A stretch of 64,000 bases of DNA from Apostichopus japonicus (GCF_037975245.1 NC_092569.1:29846168-29910167), one strand, 5' to 3'. Numbered from the stretch's first letter, positions 26,801 through 41,900 are shown. Translations and numbers: made by a program. The notes: generated from the letters alone by a model not told the origin.

Positions 26801-29800
26801 TGGTTTTGGTTCACCGATGGCTGCGCACCTGAAATAGACGTTACTGCCCTCGGGCGTAGATACATCTGAAGGTGGAACCGTGATGTGAGGGATCCCTGGG
26901 TAACGGACGACAAAAGAAGGGAACAATACTGGTTAACACATTATACCATATGAAAAAAATATATAGCCAGCACTTTCAAAAGCATCGTAACAGAAGAAAC
27001 TGTGTCCAAGATTAGTCTTTGGTGGTTCGTGAAGAGAAGTTGAAACGATATCGCAGCGGCATTAAATGATGTTGCCGATCATGTTGGAGATATTTCAAGG
27101 AATGATCCAGGGAGTTCATCATGACTGCTAAAGGCAATCAACCAAATTGAAAGGTTTTGGCCTTGTACCTTTAATTCATCAGTGCTCAACAAGTAAAGAT
27201 TGATCAAGAGTTGCATCATCAAACTACAGTAGAATGTGAAACCCTTTACTTTCTCTGGTGGAATGTTATAACAGTGCAGACACAGAAACCAACCTCAATC
27301 ACTAACTACTAGGTCATGCAGCTAAAAGGTGCAATATTTTGGATTCAGCATTTGCAAAAAACCAATCACCATTACAGAAAATAAACATTGTAAATGTGAC
27401 TCGATTGATGTCATATTTAGACTTGATCAAGTACAGTAGTAAGTCAAGTTGAGTGTGGTGAAGAATCATTAAATATATGTCATATCTTCCCAATGGAGTA
27501 AAACTTTTCCTTAGTTGTTTTGTTGTTTCTTTTGTTTTATAGTCTTGTTTGTTTGTTTTTGTTATATGCATATGTGTATATTTTTCTCACATGTTATGGA
27601 TATTGTTGCTGTTGATATTTTTACCTTTTCATTCAACTTCTCTGTGCTTTGTTTATACTAATATTTAACTGTATTCTGTATGTAACTTTAAAACTTTGAT
27701 TTTTTATGTGTTTTGCTGCAGGGCAACAAATTTCTATATCTTATGGATGAATTAAATCTCCATCTCTCTCTATCTCTCTCTTGGGAAGTTCATCAGGACA
27801 GCAGTTATCTCTACCACATAATAATCATAATAATATTTGCTTTTTATATAGCGCTTTACACCAGCGATAGGTCTCAAAATGCTTACAGACGTTATATTAC
27901 CCCTGGTCAATGATAACCTGTCCCAGAGACAATCCCTCCAGTCGGCAGCAGTTATATACTGCGCCCAATGACAAGTTACCTCACAGTTACCCATTAAACC
28001 CCTGGGTGGAGAGAGGCAAGTGAGATAAAGCATCTTGCCCAAGGACACAACGTAATGAAGAACTAGGTATGAATCGAACCAGCAATCCTTGGATCACGAG
28101 TCCGACTACTTAGCCAATTGGCCACCACGCTCTCAACAACACCCTAGATCAAGAATGATGGTTGGGTATGTTGTGTCTTGTTTTATCATGACTGCTCATG
28201 TATTCATAGTCACAGCCCAACATATAGGTATAATGAGCTTAGGGAACACTTATAACAGTCAAAATGTCATCATCAAATCCCAAAACAGTCTCAGATCGTC
28301 AAATGGAAGAACATCAGCTCTTCATGATAACAATAAAATCAAAATATATCGTCAGGAATGTAACATGATTACGAGAATAAAATTGATTGCTATCAATTAA
28401 AAGCTGAATTGATGAGCTCTATATCAATATTTGACATAGATCTAAACATGTTTCTCTAATTCAGATGATGTTATATTGTCAATTAATTTGTTCATGTTTA
28501 CAGAAGTCGATCACTGACACGAGGCCCCAAAGTGAGTTTATTTTGTTAAAGTACCCCTTCGTATACGTGCAGTAATCTTATAACAGCTCCCATCTGACTT
28601 TCACAGCTGTTGCAGTCAAATTTAAACGATCTGACTTCAAATAGGCCCTGTCAAACTTTTATAACATGAATTAATGAACACGACATATATCTCATTGTAA
28701 TATACTTCTACCAGGAACATCTGTTTAAAGTGTTGAAATCTTCCCCCAGACATCCTGTACACGGAACAAATATACAAAACCTCAAGTTTAAAGATTTACA
28801 ACACTGATCATGGTAGACGAGGTCAAAGGTCAATTGATTCCATGAGAAATGCCACACTTTATCTCATATGTTGTGAGACGGTAGTGAAGACAAACAGAGA
28901 CACTCTAACAGTTTTGTAAATTAAAAACTCATTTTGATTTCTAATGACCTAAAAAACATATATTTATATCTCAATATAGTTTGTCATTTTCTTAAAGGCA
29001 AGAAATGATAGTAACATGCATGTATAAAGAGGCCTTACTTTGGTGAACTTGCTGAGAGGACAAACCACAATTTATCTGAGCAGTTAAATACTAGAGGTTA
29101 CCATCTATCTCGATAAATGTGGACTGTGCCGTTTTTTGCAGTGCTCAGAAATATATTGTCCTGCTAGCAAACTAAATTGTCCCAATTTTCTTAAGGGGTT
29201 GTCAAGGTCAGTTGTGTATTAATTCTCTGGTTTAATCATGGTAAAACCATTTGCCAAACAATTTAAATGGATCACAGCAAGAAGCCTTTGTTTTCAGTTT
29301 TTGGCAAAGAGGGATACCGCCATATCCGTTTGCCTAAGGAATGAAAGGAAGTTCACAACATGATGTAACCTTGAGCACCAAAACAACAATTCCAATGAAC
29401 TTGTTTGTTGCTCTCCCAAATATAACAGAGAAGTTTTTACACCCTGTTGAACTATATTACAACAGTTGCAAGAAATATAGGTAGAGTTAATATTGGGGGG
29501 GGAGGGGAGAGGCAAAAGTATTGATTGATAGCAGGTGTCAGAGGGAAACTCAGAGTTGGATGGAAATCATTTGATACAAATACCATCATGTACGTCTACA
29601 GGTTACATACCTCAAAGGCCTTGGTGTATGGCATGATTGACAGACATGCTGGAATCAGATGTGGGGTGGGCTCGGATGAAAAAAAAGGGGTAAATATTTG
29701 GAATTGGAGGGGAAATGTGTACCAAGTAATGAAACCACATATAAAAGACAAGAATAACATAATATATGGGTGCATAGTCTGGAATGTTGTGGGATTGAAA

Positions 29801-29812
29801 GGACAGAGAGAA

Positions 29813-29872
<60 letters not shown>

Positions 29873-29889
29873 ATATACATATTATATAC

Positions 29890-29928
<39 letters not shown>

Positions 29929-32900
29929 AATATATAAAATATTTGCTACTGGCAACAAAATATTTGGGAGACATCAAATCACAGCAATTAGGTCTGGGAC
30001 AGCAGAACTGATATCATCATGGAACAGTACATGCTTAGCAGTGGTTTTGAATTTTGTGGCAAATATTTTCTTAGTGGACAATTTTAAGGAATAAAACGAC
30101 CAGTTTGGCAACTGAGAAAACGTGATCTGTTAGCATACAGCCCGACCGACCATAGCCGAAACTCAACTCACCTGTACGGGAAGAAATGTGGGTAAATTAA
30201 CGGCAGTTCGCACGTGTCTTAAATACTACGTCCACCGATCAAGAGCGATTCAGTTCTAAGTCGCATCGGCTTCAGTCAGGAAGACTGAACATGCAGTGTT
30301 TTCCCCGGCTAGCAGTCTACAGTGTGTTGTACTTGAAGACATGACTATAACTGCCCAGTCAATTAAAACAACACAAACCATCCCATGGTGCATAACCAGC
30401 ACAACACTTTGTTCGTTCATTTTCGACTATCACATGTGTCACCACTAATTAATAATATTTCAAATATAATATTATTTTAATAATATTGCAATATGAGAGA
30501 GAACTTTGCATTCCAAAAGGATTCTCCAATGTCCATTCAAAAGGGTATCCTACATGTCAGGAGTGTTAGCTCAGTGGTTAAGGCGAGTGCCTTCGAGTCA
30601 TAAGGTCCCCGGTTCGAGTCACTTCAAGATTAATGTATGTCGTCCAGTTACAGAGTTGTTGACAATTCATAATCAAGGACGTGGTGGACGTTAAATATGA
30701 ACGTAACTACGTAAGAGCCTGATTTCGGTCAGCTTGCGGCTTCTTCGCGAGTCCCTGCTTGCAGGAGGATCCAAAATACATACATACATACACACATACA
30801 TCCGATATCGTCACTAATTACTTACTGCAATTTAGCTCCTCGGCATCCAACTCTACCAGATTTCTGCCGACCAGCCTTGCAGGCTTAGAGCAAGTGGCTG
30901 CTGCTTGGGTATTTTGTGTTCTGCTGGCAGATTTGAGCATTTGAACCAGCCAGATGAGTTCACAGTTGCATAGGAGGTTGTTGCCATCCAGGCGTCTGTA
31001 CATTGAATAGAAATTGTAAATTTGAACAAGCTCCCTACATAGACATGCAATGTAAACCGCACATCCGTCATCATTCACAACGAAGAAATGACCGGAGGAT
31101 AGAATGACCGGAGGATAGAATGACCGATTCAATCCAAGGGTATCATCCCAAACAACTTACCGTATTCCATGTCTAGAGAAATGTTCATTTTTGTAACATT
31201 CAGTATGAGACATTTCAGTTATTATGGTTTTACTTAAATTACTCTGAATCTCTGAGATCCAGATCAAACAGAACAACAGTTTTCATGAGTTTTCCCTTTT
31301 GTCTTGCAATGTTAATTAGTTATTCTTCAGGGTAATTGACTGACTGCACATTCCAAAAAGCAATATGTAATTAATGCAAAACCATGGCTACATGCAAATC
31401 AACTGAAGGTATGTTGTTCCATTTTTTCTACTTTAACAAATTTAAAATCACTACTTGGCCCTTTATATCTATAACTGAAGATTAGGATTGACAATTGGCC
31501 ATGAAACTACTTACACATTAGCTATTAATAGAGACATTTTAGATGACTCAACAGCTCAAGAGAGAATGATGTGTGAATTGATCCCTCCTCAATAACTATA
31601 CTGACAATGAAATCTGTTTACCGAGCCCAAGAAAAATCATGTTCCATTCAAATTTGAAAATCTCCATTTACATTGCCTTATGTCTATTTACATGGGGGAT
31701 CTGCTTCCATACAGACAAACCAACCACCTCAGCATCAATTTCAAGCTTCAAGTTTAATGAAGGGATGAGATACTTCTCAATGCCTTTGATAAAACTGGCA
31801 ATGTTCTGTATCTTTAATGCCTGCCATTAGATGATGATGACACTGCTGCTGCTGATGAGAGTCAATATTAACTGAAACAACTAGAATGGGGGGGGGGGGG
31901 GTAGGATTGTATCAGTAATTTCAAACAAAGCCATAAAGCAATAAATCTGTCCAATCACATGATAACCTTTCAACCTCTCCCTTCACAAAAATATATAAAT
32001 AAACCAAAAAAGCTTTCATTAGGACATAATTTGGCCCAGAACAGTAGCTGAGATGAAGACTACCTGTCACTACATGATGATAACATTCTGATCTGTTGAA
32101 CTACATTCTAAACTTTAACTGTCAGACATCTTGGCAGATAGGTTAGGGAGAATTATTGTCTAATCATCCTCAGCTAGTTTGTCTTATCTGGTTATAGCGC
32201 TGATCACAACTCTTTTCTCCTTTTTATTTCAAATACCATTCTGATGACTAATTTTGTTTTATTGATCTCATAATTCTAAAATGTTGCATTTTTGCATCTG
32301 AGTTGTAACTTTATCAGAGGGATGTTGCCAGGTATTTACCAGACTGCTCTGGATATATATACAGAGTTAGAGTGCTTGGGTAATGAGTAGACAAGTAAGC
32401 CTGAAAATCAAGCAATTCAAAACAACATTGGATTAAATGTCTGTAATTAACTAATGTCTTACTTTGTTGCTCTCTAATTAGAAGCAGCTTAATGAGTTTA
32501 ACAACTGGCACACTGCTATCTTTATCTAATATGAAGTTTAGATACAGAGTAATCACAATAGGTGTGAATATCTGGTGGTCTCATCATCAAAATTCAATCC
32601 TTGCAATTCAACCTCAAATGCAGCAATGATTTTGACCTTGAAAATAAAATAGCACAATTAAAACTTGGAGCCATTTCCTACATTTGATGGTGCATGATTT
32701 CACCTTCTGTATGCCCTGTAGTTTTGTGAAAACTCCCAAACGGAATACATCTTTGGGGAAAGTCGTCTGACATAACAGAGACCGATAACGACCACGCGTG
32801 GGTTTTGTGTCTCCGGACATTAACATTTGTAGCAATTATGTTCACCCAAATTACTACCAAATTTAACAGATTATTTGTTTGGTTTTGGAAGTTTTTCCGT

Positions 32901-35900
32901 ATGAAATCTTTGTCACTGTGACTATAACCTTATTAATGAAGAAATTAGACTGCAATCACGGTAATGAAAACTCAAACCTTGGAACTAATTTCGCAAAACA
33001 GCAAAATCATGATGAATGATTGACGGTATGGCTAACAGTACATCCAAACCCTATCCAGACTGTCTGTTAACTTCTATCACACAACTCCTCATGTCACCAA
33101 GGTTATCACTCTGAGGTTTCCCAGCTTTCCTGTTATCCAGTCATATTGCTTGTAGGTATTTTAGTTATAAAACACACTAACAACACCTGAAGAAAGGTTG
33201 ACAGTTCTAAATTGTTTTCTCTTTTGAATAAGTTTGTAATTTTCCAATAAGGTTTTCTTTTTTTGATTCCTGTAAACTTGAACTCTTTGGTTGCAATGTT
33301 ATCATGTTTTTTGTTTTTTTCCCCCCAAAATTGAAAAGATATTATTATTACTACTATCACAGGAAATGAAAGGGAGAATGAATAATTCATTTACAACATG
33401 GGGAGTTTTGGGGACACTGGGGTATAAATTCTCTTGAAATACTTGACTTCATATTTGTTTTTTATTTTTATTGGGGGATATTTTTTGGAGGGGAGGGATA
33501 TTTATTTTTAGGGGGTGGTGGGAAAGAGGAAGGGTAAGCCTCAAAACTATAATATAACTGTCTTAAATCATTGCTCATGTCACATCTATATATGAGAAAT
33601 AATAACCAGTCCAGGGCCATCATATTCACTGAAAATTCCTTGAAATATACCACAGATAATGATCAGTCTATACCAGACAGAACTGATACAAGTGAGCATT
33701 CAATGGTATCCACACATTTTCTGGTTTACCTGAAGAAAAATTTAACCACCATAGATTATTTTCAAAGCAAAATTAGGTAAACAAGAGGAAGAGCAATAAC
33801 CAACGAGGAAAACGTAACGTACCATTTAAGGAAAACATTGTTCCCCAGACTCTTCCCTCCTACTGCTTGCCCTACAGTAATACATTGTGTTTACCCTTTA
33901 AAAACGTAAAATATGACCTATGACCATTCAATGTTATGAATTGTCTTTGAAATAGAAAGTATATATTCGCTAAGCAGTGATCAAATACTTTAACAAACAA
34001 ACGTTTTCACATCTCACTTTTCTCCCTTCTTCACTCATCCTCGTTCCCCTGTAACTTCACTTAATGCCCCCCCCCCCACCTTATCTGCTCTTCCATCCTC
34101 CCTCTAACTCCAACCCCCCCCCCCCACACTCCCTGACAGTGGTATATGTGCACACTACTGAGCAGACCACTGTCAACATGAATAGAGAAATCAAATGTTA
34201 GGTATGAACGGAGGACACTACACTCAAAGGAACAGAAAAAAATGCATAATATACACAGCATGAATAAACATTAAAGGTTAAAGGTTACCAGTTGGGGTAA
34301 ATCAAGACCATACAAATGAACCATAAGGAAATATACATATATACAGATATAGATACAGAGGTGCTGACAATACAGAGAAGTGCTTAATATGTTACATACC
34401 AGCATATAGAGAGATATAACTCATCTACTAGAAATAACACCGCAGCCCACTCGTACATATTTCCCAGAGATAATTTGACAAGAACACAAAGATAAGATTA
34501 TATACTCAAATACAAATAAAGTTGTTACATTGTTATATATAGAGCAAAGCAAATATGCAGCAAGCAATTAGTACGAGAGGTGTTAATTAAGACAGCTGCT
34601 GACGATGTACTATATTAACCAACGTTGCAAGCCGTGATTGTCATTCACATAATATTCACATAATCCTCCAATGATATGTCAAAGGTTAATATGTTATTTG
34701 ATTGATGCATGCATGCATGCACCAGTCTCCCCTTATATAGTATGACAAAACTATACTATTAAACATGGGAGGTGATTATTTATGCGAAATGAAAGCTGAA
34801 ATGGTCGCCAAGCCTAGCAAATCGGAAAAGACAGGTCTCTTAACTGTGCCAAGTATTGTTCACACCTAAAACGATGAGAGCAACTGAGGCAAGCATACAT
34901 TTCTCTTCCATTTCGCTTAATTCTTACTAATAATTATTGACACCAAAATTTCAGAGAAAAGATCATTGCATTACAGAGAAAGGTTAGCTTGTAGAGTTAC
35001 TACTTAATATCCTAGATTGAGTACATACCATTCAGCAGTTACTGTAGATTTGCAATATTGATCAGGCTCATCGGTACTGGTCTGAGATTGAGTGGGGGAT
35101 GGGGTAGGGCATGGGAGATTTCGGGGGGGGGATGGGAGATGGCTAGCCCAGGCATCTGACCAATACTTATTGGTCTTGAGCTTGCAGCACCATACCCTCA
35201 TGAATGTCATAGCTGTGGAGACTATTGGAGGGCCATGTGCTGCAACTGATAGCTACATCTTTACATTCGTGTAGCAATGTTTGCTCATAAAAAATGTACA
35301 ATATCTTATCTAGATAGGTGACACCCAATGCAGCTAAATTATAATCCTGGATAGCTGAATGTAGATATTTCATATTCTATGTTAGAAAGTAGATACACTA
35401 GAATGATAGCTGTCTAGAGTATCTACAGTATGAATACCTTACACACATATATGGGTTAATTGGTATCCTAATGAGTAATCAGTGAGTTCAGTATACATTC
35501 AATTATTCCCTAATGAGAATGACTATGAAGCCATTGTTAATCCTGACTCATAAGCAAAAGTGACATTAATGCATCATTTAAAAAAATATATAAATATATC
35601 ATTAATTAATGTTGTTAATAATGATCGACACATCACAGACCTTAGAACCAGGAACAAGAACATTACGCTTAAGGTCTTTGTATAATGTTAGGTACAGGAC
35701 TGTATTACACAAAGTGTGGTTAACTGTCTACAATGTATCACTTGTGATAATTAATATTGTAACAAACTATATATTGTGCTAGATTAAAGAGCCCCCCCTT
35801 CCCAAATTAGGCACAGATCCAAGGAATGTGGATGTCCCCGTCCCCCCCCCCCCCAAAGTGTGGTTAACTGTCTACAATGTATCACTTGTGATAATTAATA

Positions 35901-38900
35901 TTGTAACAAACTATATATTGTGCTAGATTACAGAGCCCCCCATTCCCAAATTAGGCACAGATCCAAGGAATGTGGATGTCCCCTCCCCCCCCCCCAAGTT
36001 TTGAATCCCATGTAGTTAAATAGCACAGTTAAACTTGCGTGTAGACCTAATTTACAGCCTTAATATGCCTCAGACATCTAAAATATTCATTTTCTCCTTG
36101 GAGAAGACCTCAACCAAGAACCCCTACATGGGAGTCCCCTTCAGCAACATCAGGGCCAATAACCCTCCTTTTAAAGGTCACTGATCTACACCTCCTCTCC
36201 CCAACCCCCCCCCCCTTTCCTTAGACACACACACACACATCGTGAAGTAGATTTCCATGTGTGGACAGATATATTTTCCAGGCCTACCCAGTATTATTCA
36301 AAGCAAGCTAACCACTGTACATTGTCATGTGATGTTGACATCAAATAGCATCGAAAAACTCTTAAAATTTATCTCAAAAGCCACTTCAGTCATAGAGAGT
36401 CTGTAGACTTTGAAAAGGACTCTTATGATCTCTCCATGGGATATGTCTATTATCACTTCCTATCTCAATTAGGAATCCCAATAGGTGAACAAAAAGTGCA
36501 TATATCTATCCCACTCTAATTGATGAAGTTAATAGGATGTAACAGATTCTAACATCTCCAGGATAATGAGAGATGACAGATAAACAAAATGATGAGTCTG
36601 GACAGACAACCTTCTTTAATCAATACCAAAGGTCACTATGGCAACGAGACAACCAATCAGCAATGTCTTGTTGGATTCAAAAGTATACTTCAATGTCATG
36701 AACTTCCAAGTTGCACTCTCAATTTTCTAATTTTTCAATAATTATTTGTCTCGTTCAAGACTTTTTCGATGAACTTTAAAGCCAAATTAAGAACAGTTTG
36801 GTTCTGTTTCAAACAGTTTGGTTCTGTTTCAAGAAACATATACTGCCTCAGTCCTTATAGAGATATAGGTCATAGCGACTCTTACAACGTCAACAGCTAC
36901 ATTGCAGAACATCTTTTTCTTTTCAGTTTCGTAAAGACAGAAAAATTGTGCAAAATTGACAATATATTGAGGGGAATTTCAGGCTAGACACCTCCCATGC
37001 AACATGTTATGATATTGCATTGACATCATGTTGACATCATTGTTATCATGCTTTGTAACTTGGTTTTCTCTCAGTAAATCACAAAGAAAAAGTTCAAGTT
37101 TATTCTGGTTAGGATGATAACTTTTTTTGGAATCCTGGGTGGTTTCAAACCTTCCCTGAGGGGGAAGTCAATTTAAAGAAAAAAGTAATCCCAAAATAGT
37201 GAAAAGAAAAAATTGGAAGGTTGATAAGGCTATTCAAGTAAACCTCTGTAACAATGGTAGGACTTATATGATGCCCATGGTCCAAAACAATGAGTGACTG
37301 GTAGGTAGCCAGTTATTTTAAAAACAAAATTATGAAGGAAAGAAACACAGTCCAGCTTCTCACAGATCAGGACATTTGCCAAGTTTTGAGGACTTCATTC
37401 GTTCATTCAGTGTCCTTGTAATTAAGCCTGGAAGCCATCCATAGAAATATTTTGTTTAAAATTATCTAAATATGATATTAGCCCTGAAAAGGAAATAAGT
37501 CCCCCCTCCCCTCCCCTCCCCCCCAAAAAATAAAAACAGAACAATGTAATCACATTGCTTGTTAATGTTAACACCTGTAACAAAATGATTCAAGAAGATA
37601 AACTAAGTATTGATGATGTCACTGATGATGTCACCGTCCTGACCTTTAAGGTCATCAATGTACAGTATCGGCCTCAAATTTTAGACTGGTAACCATCGCT
37701 TGAACAGCTTACTTTGCACGCTAACAATCCTTATAATATTTGCTTTTCAAGAGTAGCTAGCTGGAGGTTCATTCCTACTATAAATTGTTCCCAGACCAAA
37801 GTGTTCCAATGGCTGTTACAAATGCTTAGTATACAGAAACATTACAAAATTGTAAAATTCTGGTTTGGATGACTTTTTATCAGTGTTTACCCGGGTCCCC
37901 ACCCGACGCTCTACTACCCGGTTCCTAATTTGTTACCCGAATCCTTTAAATTTGTTTATTGAATGTGTATATTCCTTTTCTTTTATGTTTTAAGAAGTTT
38001 AAAAATGTTTCAGTAGCTACAAATTATTAAAATAACAGGTTAATTGAAAGAAACAACTGCAAATTGAAATTAACGAACATGTATGAACATGGAAACATTG
38101 TCAGAGAAAAAATACACTTGATATCTTACAGCCTTCAATATGCAATTTATTGAAAATAGCTATACCAGAAGGTAAATAGACAAATTTCTAGGTACCAGGA
38201 CACCTGACGGGTAAGAGCCTCGGGTACCCGGTTCCCAATTTTTGGTACCCTTGTAAACACTACTTTTTATGCACTATGTTGTAGTACTATGTCTGCAAAT
38301 GTACTTTCCTTTCTTTGTATTGTTTTTTAATTTTATTTTGAAGCTGTGAAATATTGCATCATAATGATTCATTATGCGATGTTGAAGGAGTTATATATCT
38401 ATTCATGTAAGAAACAGGTGGTGTTTACGGAGCAACCCATCACAACTTGCATGTTAGATTGGTAACACACAGTATGAACCTTTCATTCAAGATAAGAATG
38501 TGAATACAGTGGCACACTTACTTCCCTTGCATGCAGCACAAACTGATGTCCTCAATAATTGTCTATCACCATAGCAACCTTATCACCTATCCTTCTGCAC
38601 ACAGACTTGTCTCTACAACATGTGTCATTCACTTTTAGAAAGTTTATACCTTCACATTCCACAGCAAAACTCACTGGTGGACAAAAGCAGTTCAGTTTCA
38701 AAATTTTCAAGGTAAACAGCAAAGTTTTGAAGTGACAGGTGAATTGCTTTATAATCAGTAATTACTTGTGTTTGAACCAGTGGCATGCCCAAAGAGGGGA
38801 GAGGGGATGGTGGAAGTTGTCCTTCCCCCCACCCCTATCCTCCATTCAGGTAAAGATCAGGCCAACCCTCCCTGCCCAAGACACCCACCCTTCATTAAGT

Positions 38901-41900
38901 TCATGACCCTACCTCAATCAGGTTTGTATATTTTTAACTTTTTGCCCCATCCCCTCGCCACCCCACCATTGAAAACCCTGTTCACAACAGTGCTTTGAAC
39001 ATTTACTATCATGCACACAATTCTATTGGCTAGACTTTAACAGATAATTGACCAGTCCCCTTTAAAAAAAATGCACCCTTCTAGATAGTTTCTCAACAAT
39101 GAATGATAAATTAGCAAGCAATTGGGATGAATACTTTCCTTTCAATTTTACTGTGCTTCGAAATATTTATTAACTTTTAGTAGACAATTGCTTTTACTGA
39201 AATTTATGCACAGTAAAGTGATTTCCACATTGTATCCAGTCGAATTAAACAAGCTATACCAAAGATTCAAAACTCATTGAAAAGATCTGCTTGTAACAGG
39301 TATGATTCCTAAGAAATTGCCACTGCAGGGCTTTTTGGACAATATTTCCAATTAAATAACCATGTATATTATCTATCCCTATTTTTGCCAATTTTCTGCA
39401 AAATTATCCACCAAAGAGGATGAAAAATCTTTAATGTGTACAATTTTCGTAAACCTGGTAGAGATTTATCTTCTAGCTATTCATGAGATAGACCGCATTA
39501 AATAGTCTATATTCTGTCCCCATTAATTTATGTAATTGGAGAAAACCATGAGCTCTGCCTCTCTAAACACGATGCCTTTCGTTACAAATTATGGCACAGC
39601 AAAGCACTAAAAATTTACCAACTAACAATTAACCATTAATTTATAGCTCAAACATGTAGTGCCCTATGGAAATACAAACAGCAATGGAAAATGACAGTGA
39701 GTTAAAAAAAAGAGAGAGAGGAAAATTGGTGTGTACATTTCTGACAGTGCAAAAATACAGAACGACATAGCAATAGACGTAAACCTGGAAGGCCAAGCTA
39801 CACGGTGTACAGACATGCAATGATGTTACTGACCAGGCAATGGGGACACTGTGCATAATTGTAGGGCGAGCATGCAGTGCATGAAGAAAACAGCCTCTTC
39901 AAGAATGTAGATGATGGACTGACCACACCAGCTTTAACCATGCCATTGATGTATTTAAAACACAGCCTTACCATCCATCCATCCACCCAACTCCTAAATT
40001 ATCCAATCATCAGCCATCCTCACAAAGGGTTTAGAGGTATGCTTGCAGATAAAAACAACTGATGCATATTTTCATTCAAAACAGAATGCAGAGGAACCAG
40101 CGCAAAGATCTGACTATTTACACTATTTTTATATATATTTTTTTTTTTTTTTATGTGCATGCCTTGTTTGATATTTTAGGTTTTGTGTGTCATGTCCAAC
40201 ATTTTAGTTAATTTGGTATTTTAGGTTTTGTGTGACATGTCCAACAGTTAAGTTAATTTGGTATGTTATGGAAACATAAGGAGATTAATTGTCATTTTAG
40301 ACGAATCTTTAAAACATCTCTGCCATAATGCATCATTATTACTAATCTACATTCCCCGCACCTAATTATCTTCTTTTGTACCTCCTCGATCGAACCTCCT
40401 TCCTTCTTGCCCCCCTCACCTTCTATCCCCCTCACTATCCAACCCCTTCCCTTCCCTCCTCCTCCCTCACCTATCTACTTAAGAGGCAAAAAGCTTTTGG
40501 TTGTTTGATTGTGCAAGTTGTTTGTGGAACGGTAAACATACTTTGAGGTTTGGCAGTTAAATGTAAACTTCAGCGGATATTATTGAATGCCATAAGGTCT
40601 TCTCCCTACAGTGGCTGTGTTATGAAATCCAATGCAATGACACATGGATAACTCTGTCATTAACAACCAATGACTTATATGGTCTTTTGTTATTCTACAA
40701 GATTACATAAATATCCTCCATTCTTTAGCAGCAGAAACAACCAACAAACAAACAAAAACAACCACCCAAAAAATCCCAAAAAAATAAGTCCATTATTTGT
40801 AAATATGAGGGGGGGAAACCTTGAAGTTAAAGCTGGGTTTTTGAAGAGTCAGCTTATAAATGTGGTTTTTTATTAACCTCATGAAATTTTACCCGCGGTA
40901 AGAAAATGTTAGTGTGGTAGGAGAGATGTTGGGTGAGAGTTAAAAAATTGAGCTATCCATGAACACCAAACCCCAAGGGTGACTGACCTCCTACAGTCGA
41001 TACTTACAGCCGTTTCAGCAAAGGTAGATCGAGAAAGGTATCCGGAGCAATCACTGAAATGTTGTTTATATTGAGGAATCTGCGAAAGAGCACGGGTGGT
41101 AGGTTAAAAAGACCTTGTAGCACCAACCACTGGTTATACCAAGGTAAGGAGGTAGGGAGGGAGGGGGAGGGTCAGGGAGGGATGGAGGAGAGAAAGTGGG
41201 AGAAAAAAAGGATAGCCAGCTAGAGCTGGGAGATGAAAATGTTGGGGAAGGGGCTGAAATGTGGTCCAACAGGGCAATAAAGAAGAGATCCCCAACAGAG
41301 AAGAGAGTGCTGGATATGAAATGTCTGTCTGTTGATGAATGTCTATAAACAAACTATCGCACATAGTTCTTACACTGATATTGGACCTACTAAATAGTGA
41401 ACTGGGGAATACTGTAAAACAAAACAAAATGGACATCAAACATAGAAATGGATTCATCACCCAAAGTAAGTGTGTACCCCTGGTTTCCTTATTGTTGATG
41501 TCCTTTGAAAAGTCACGTGACATAAAGTATCACATGACAATGTGTCATTATGCAGACAGAATGTCACAAGACATCATGTAAACACATCACATGTCATTAT
41601 GCAATAAATATTACATTATGTGTCACATGATATCAAGTATCACATGACACATCACATGATATCCATTCACTGTCAAGCATGTGTCATATATATTTTAACT
41701 AACATAGACCCTATACCTGCTGTAACTATACATAAGGGTACATGACCTTAAACATTTAATTGTCCTTCAATTGTTATTCTAAAAGTGTACAAATAAATAC
41801 TACATAGGTACAATTTGAAATAGCTTTAGCTGAAAGAAGGAGAAGAAAAATAATAAAGCAAATTTATGGCAACACAAGGAAAGTTTCAACTAAATGGTTT

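Larger units (their letters stand above)
26896..30825 (-). other. Peroxidasin intron with two SINEs and a microsatellite
   Basis: About 3.9 kb between the LRR cap and Ig1. Contains SINEs at 27818-28134 and 30558-30801, a TA microsatellite at 29814-29938 and a CpG-richer patch near 30170-30400. Otherwise AT-rich with no exon seen. Confidence 0.65.
30996..41007 (-). other. Largest complete peroxidasin intron
   Basis: About 10 kb. Contains a 16-bp repeat (GACCGGAGGATAGAAT, 31090-31126), G and C homopolymers (14 G at 31888-31901; C runs near 34069 and 34114), a 144-bp tandem duplication (35711-35997), a 20-bp duplication (36792-36831), a hAT-like MITE (37881-38262) and poly-T near 40140. No exon is supported. 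Confidence 0.65.

Noticed and set aside
29525-29958. Overlapping frames of 90-134 codons ending in Tyr/Ile repeats
   Set aside because: They are translations of a TA microsatellite with no splice or domain evidence.
30558-30640. Possible functional tRNA gene
   Set aside because: A and B boxes and six acceptor-like pairs are present, but the T stem does not pair and the anticodon loop has eight bases; a SINE body and tail follow.
41134-41523. 129-codon minus frame, Ser/Pro/Leu-rich
   Set aside because: It overlaps a G/A-rich low-complexity patch in an intron, with no domain or splice support.
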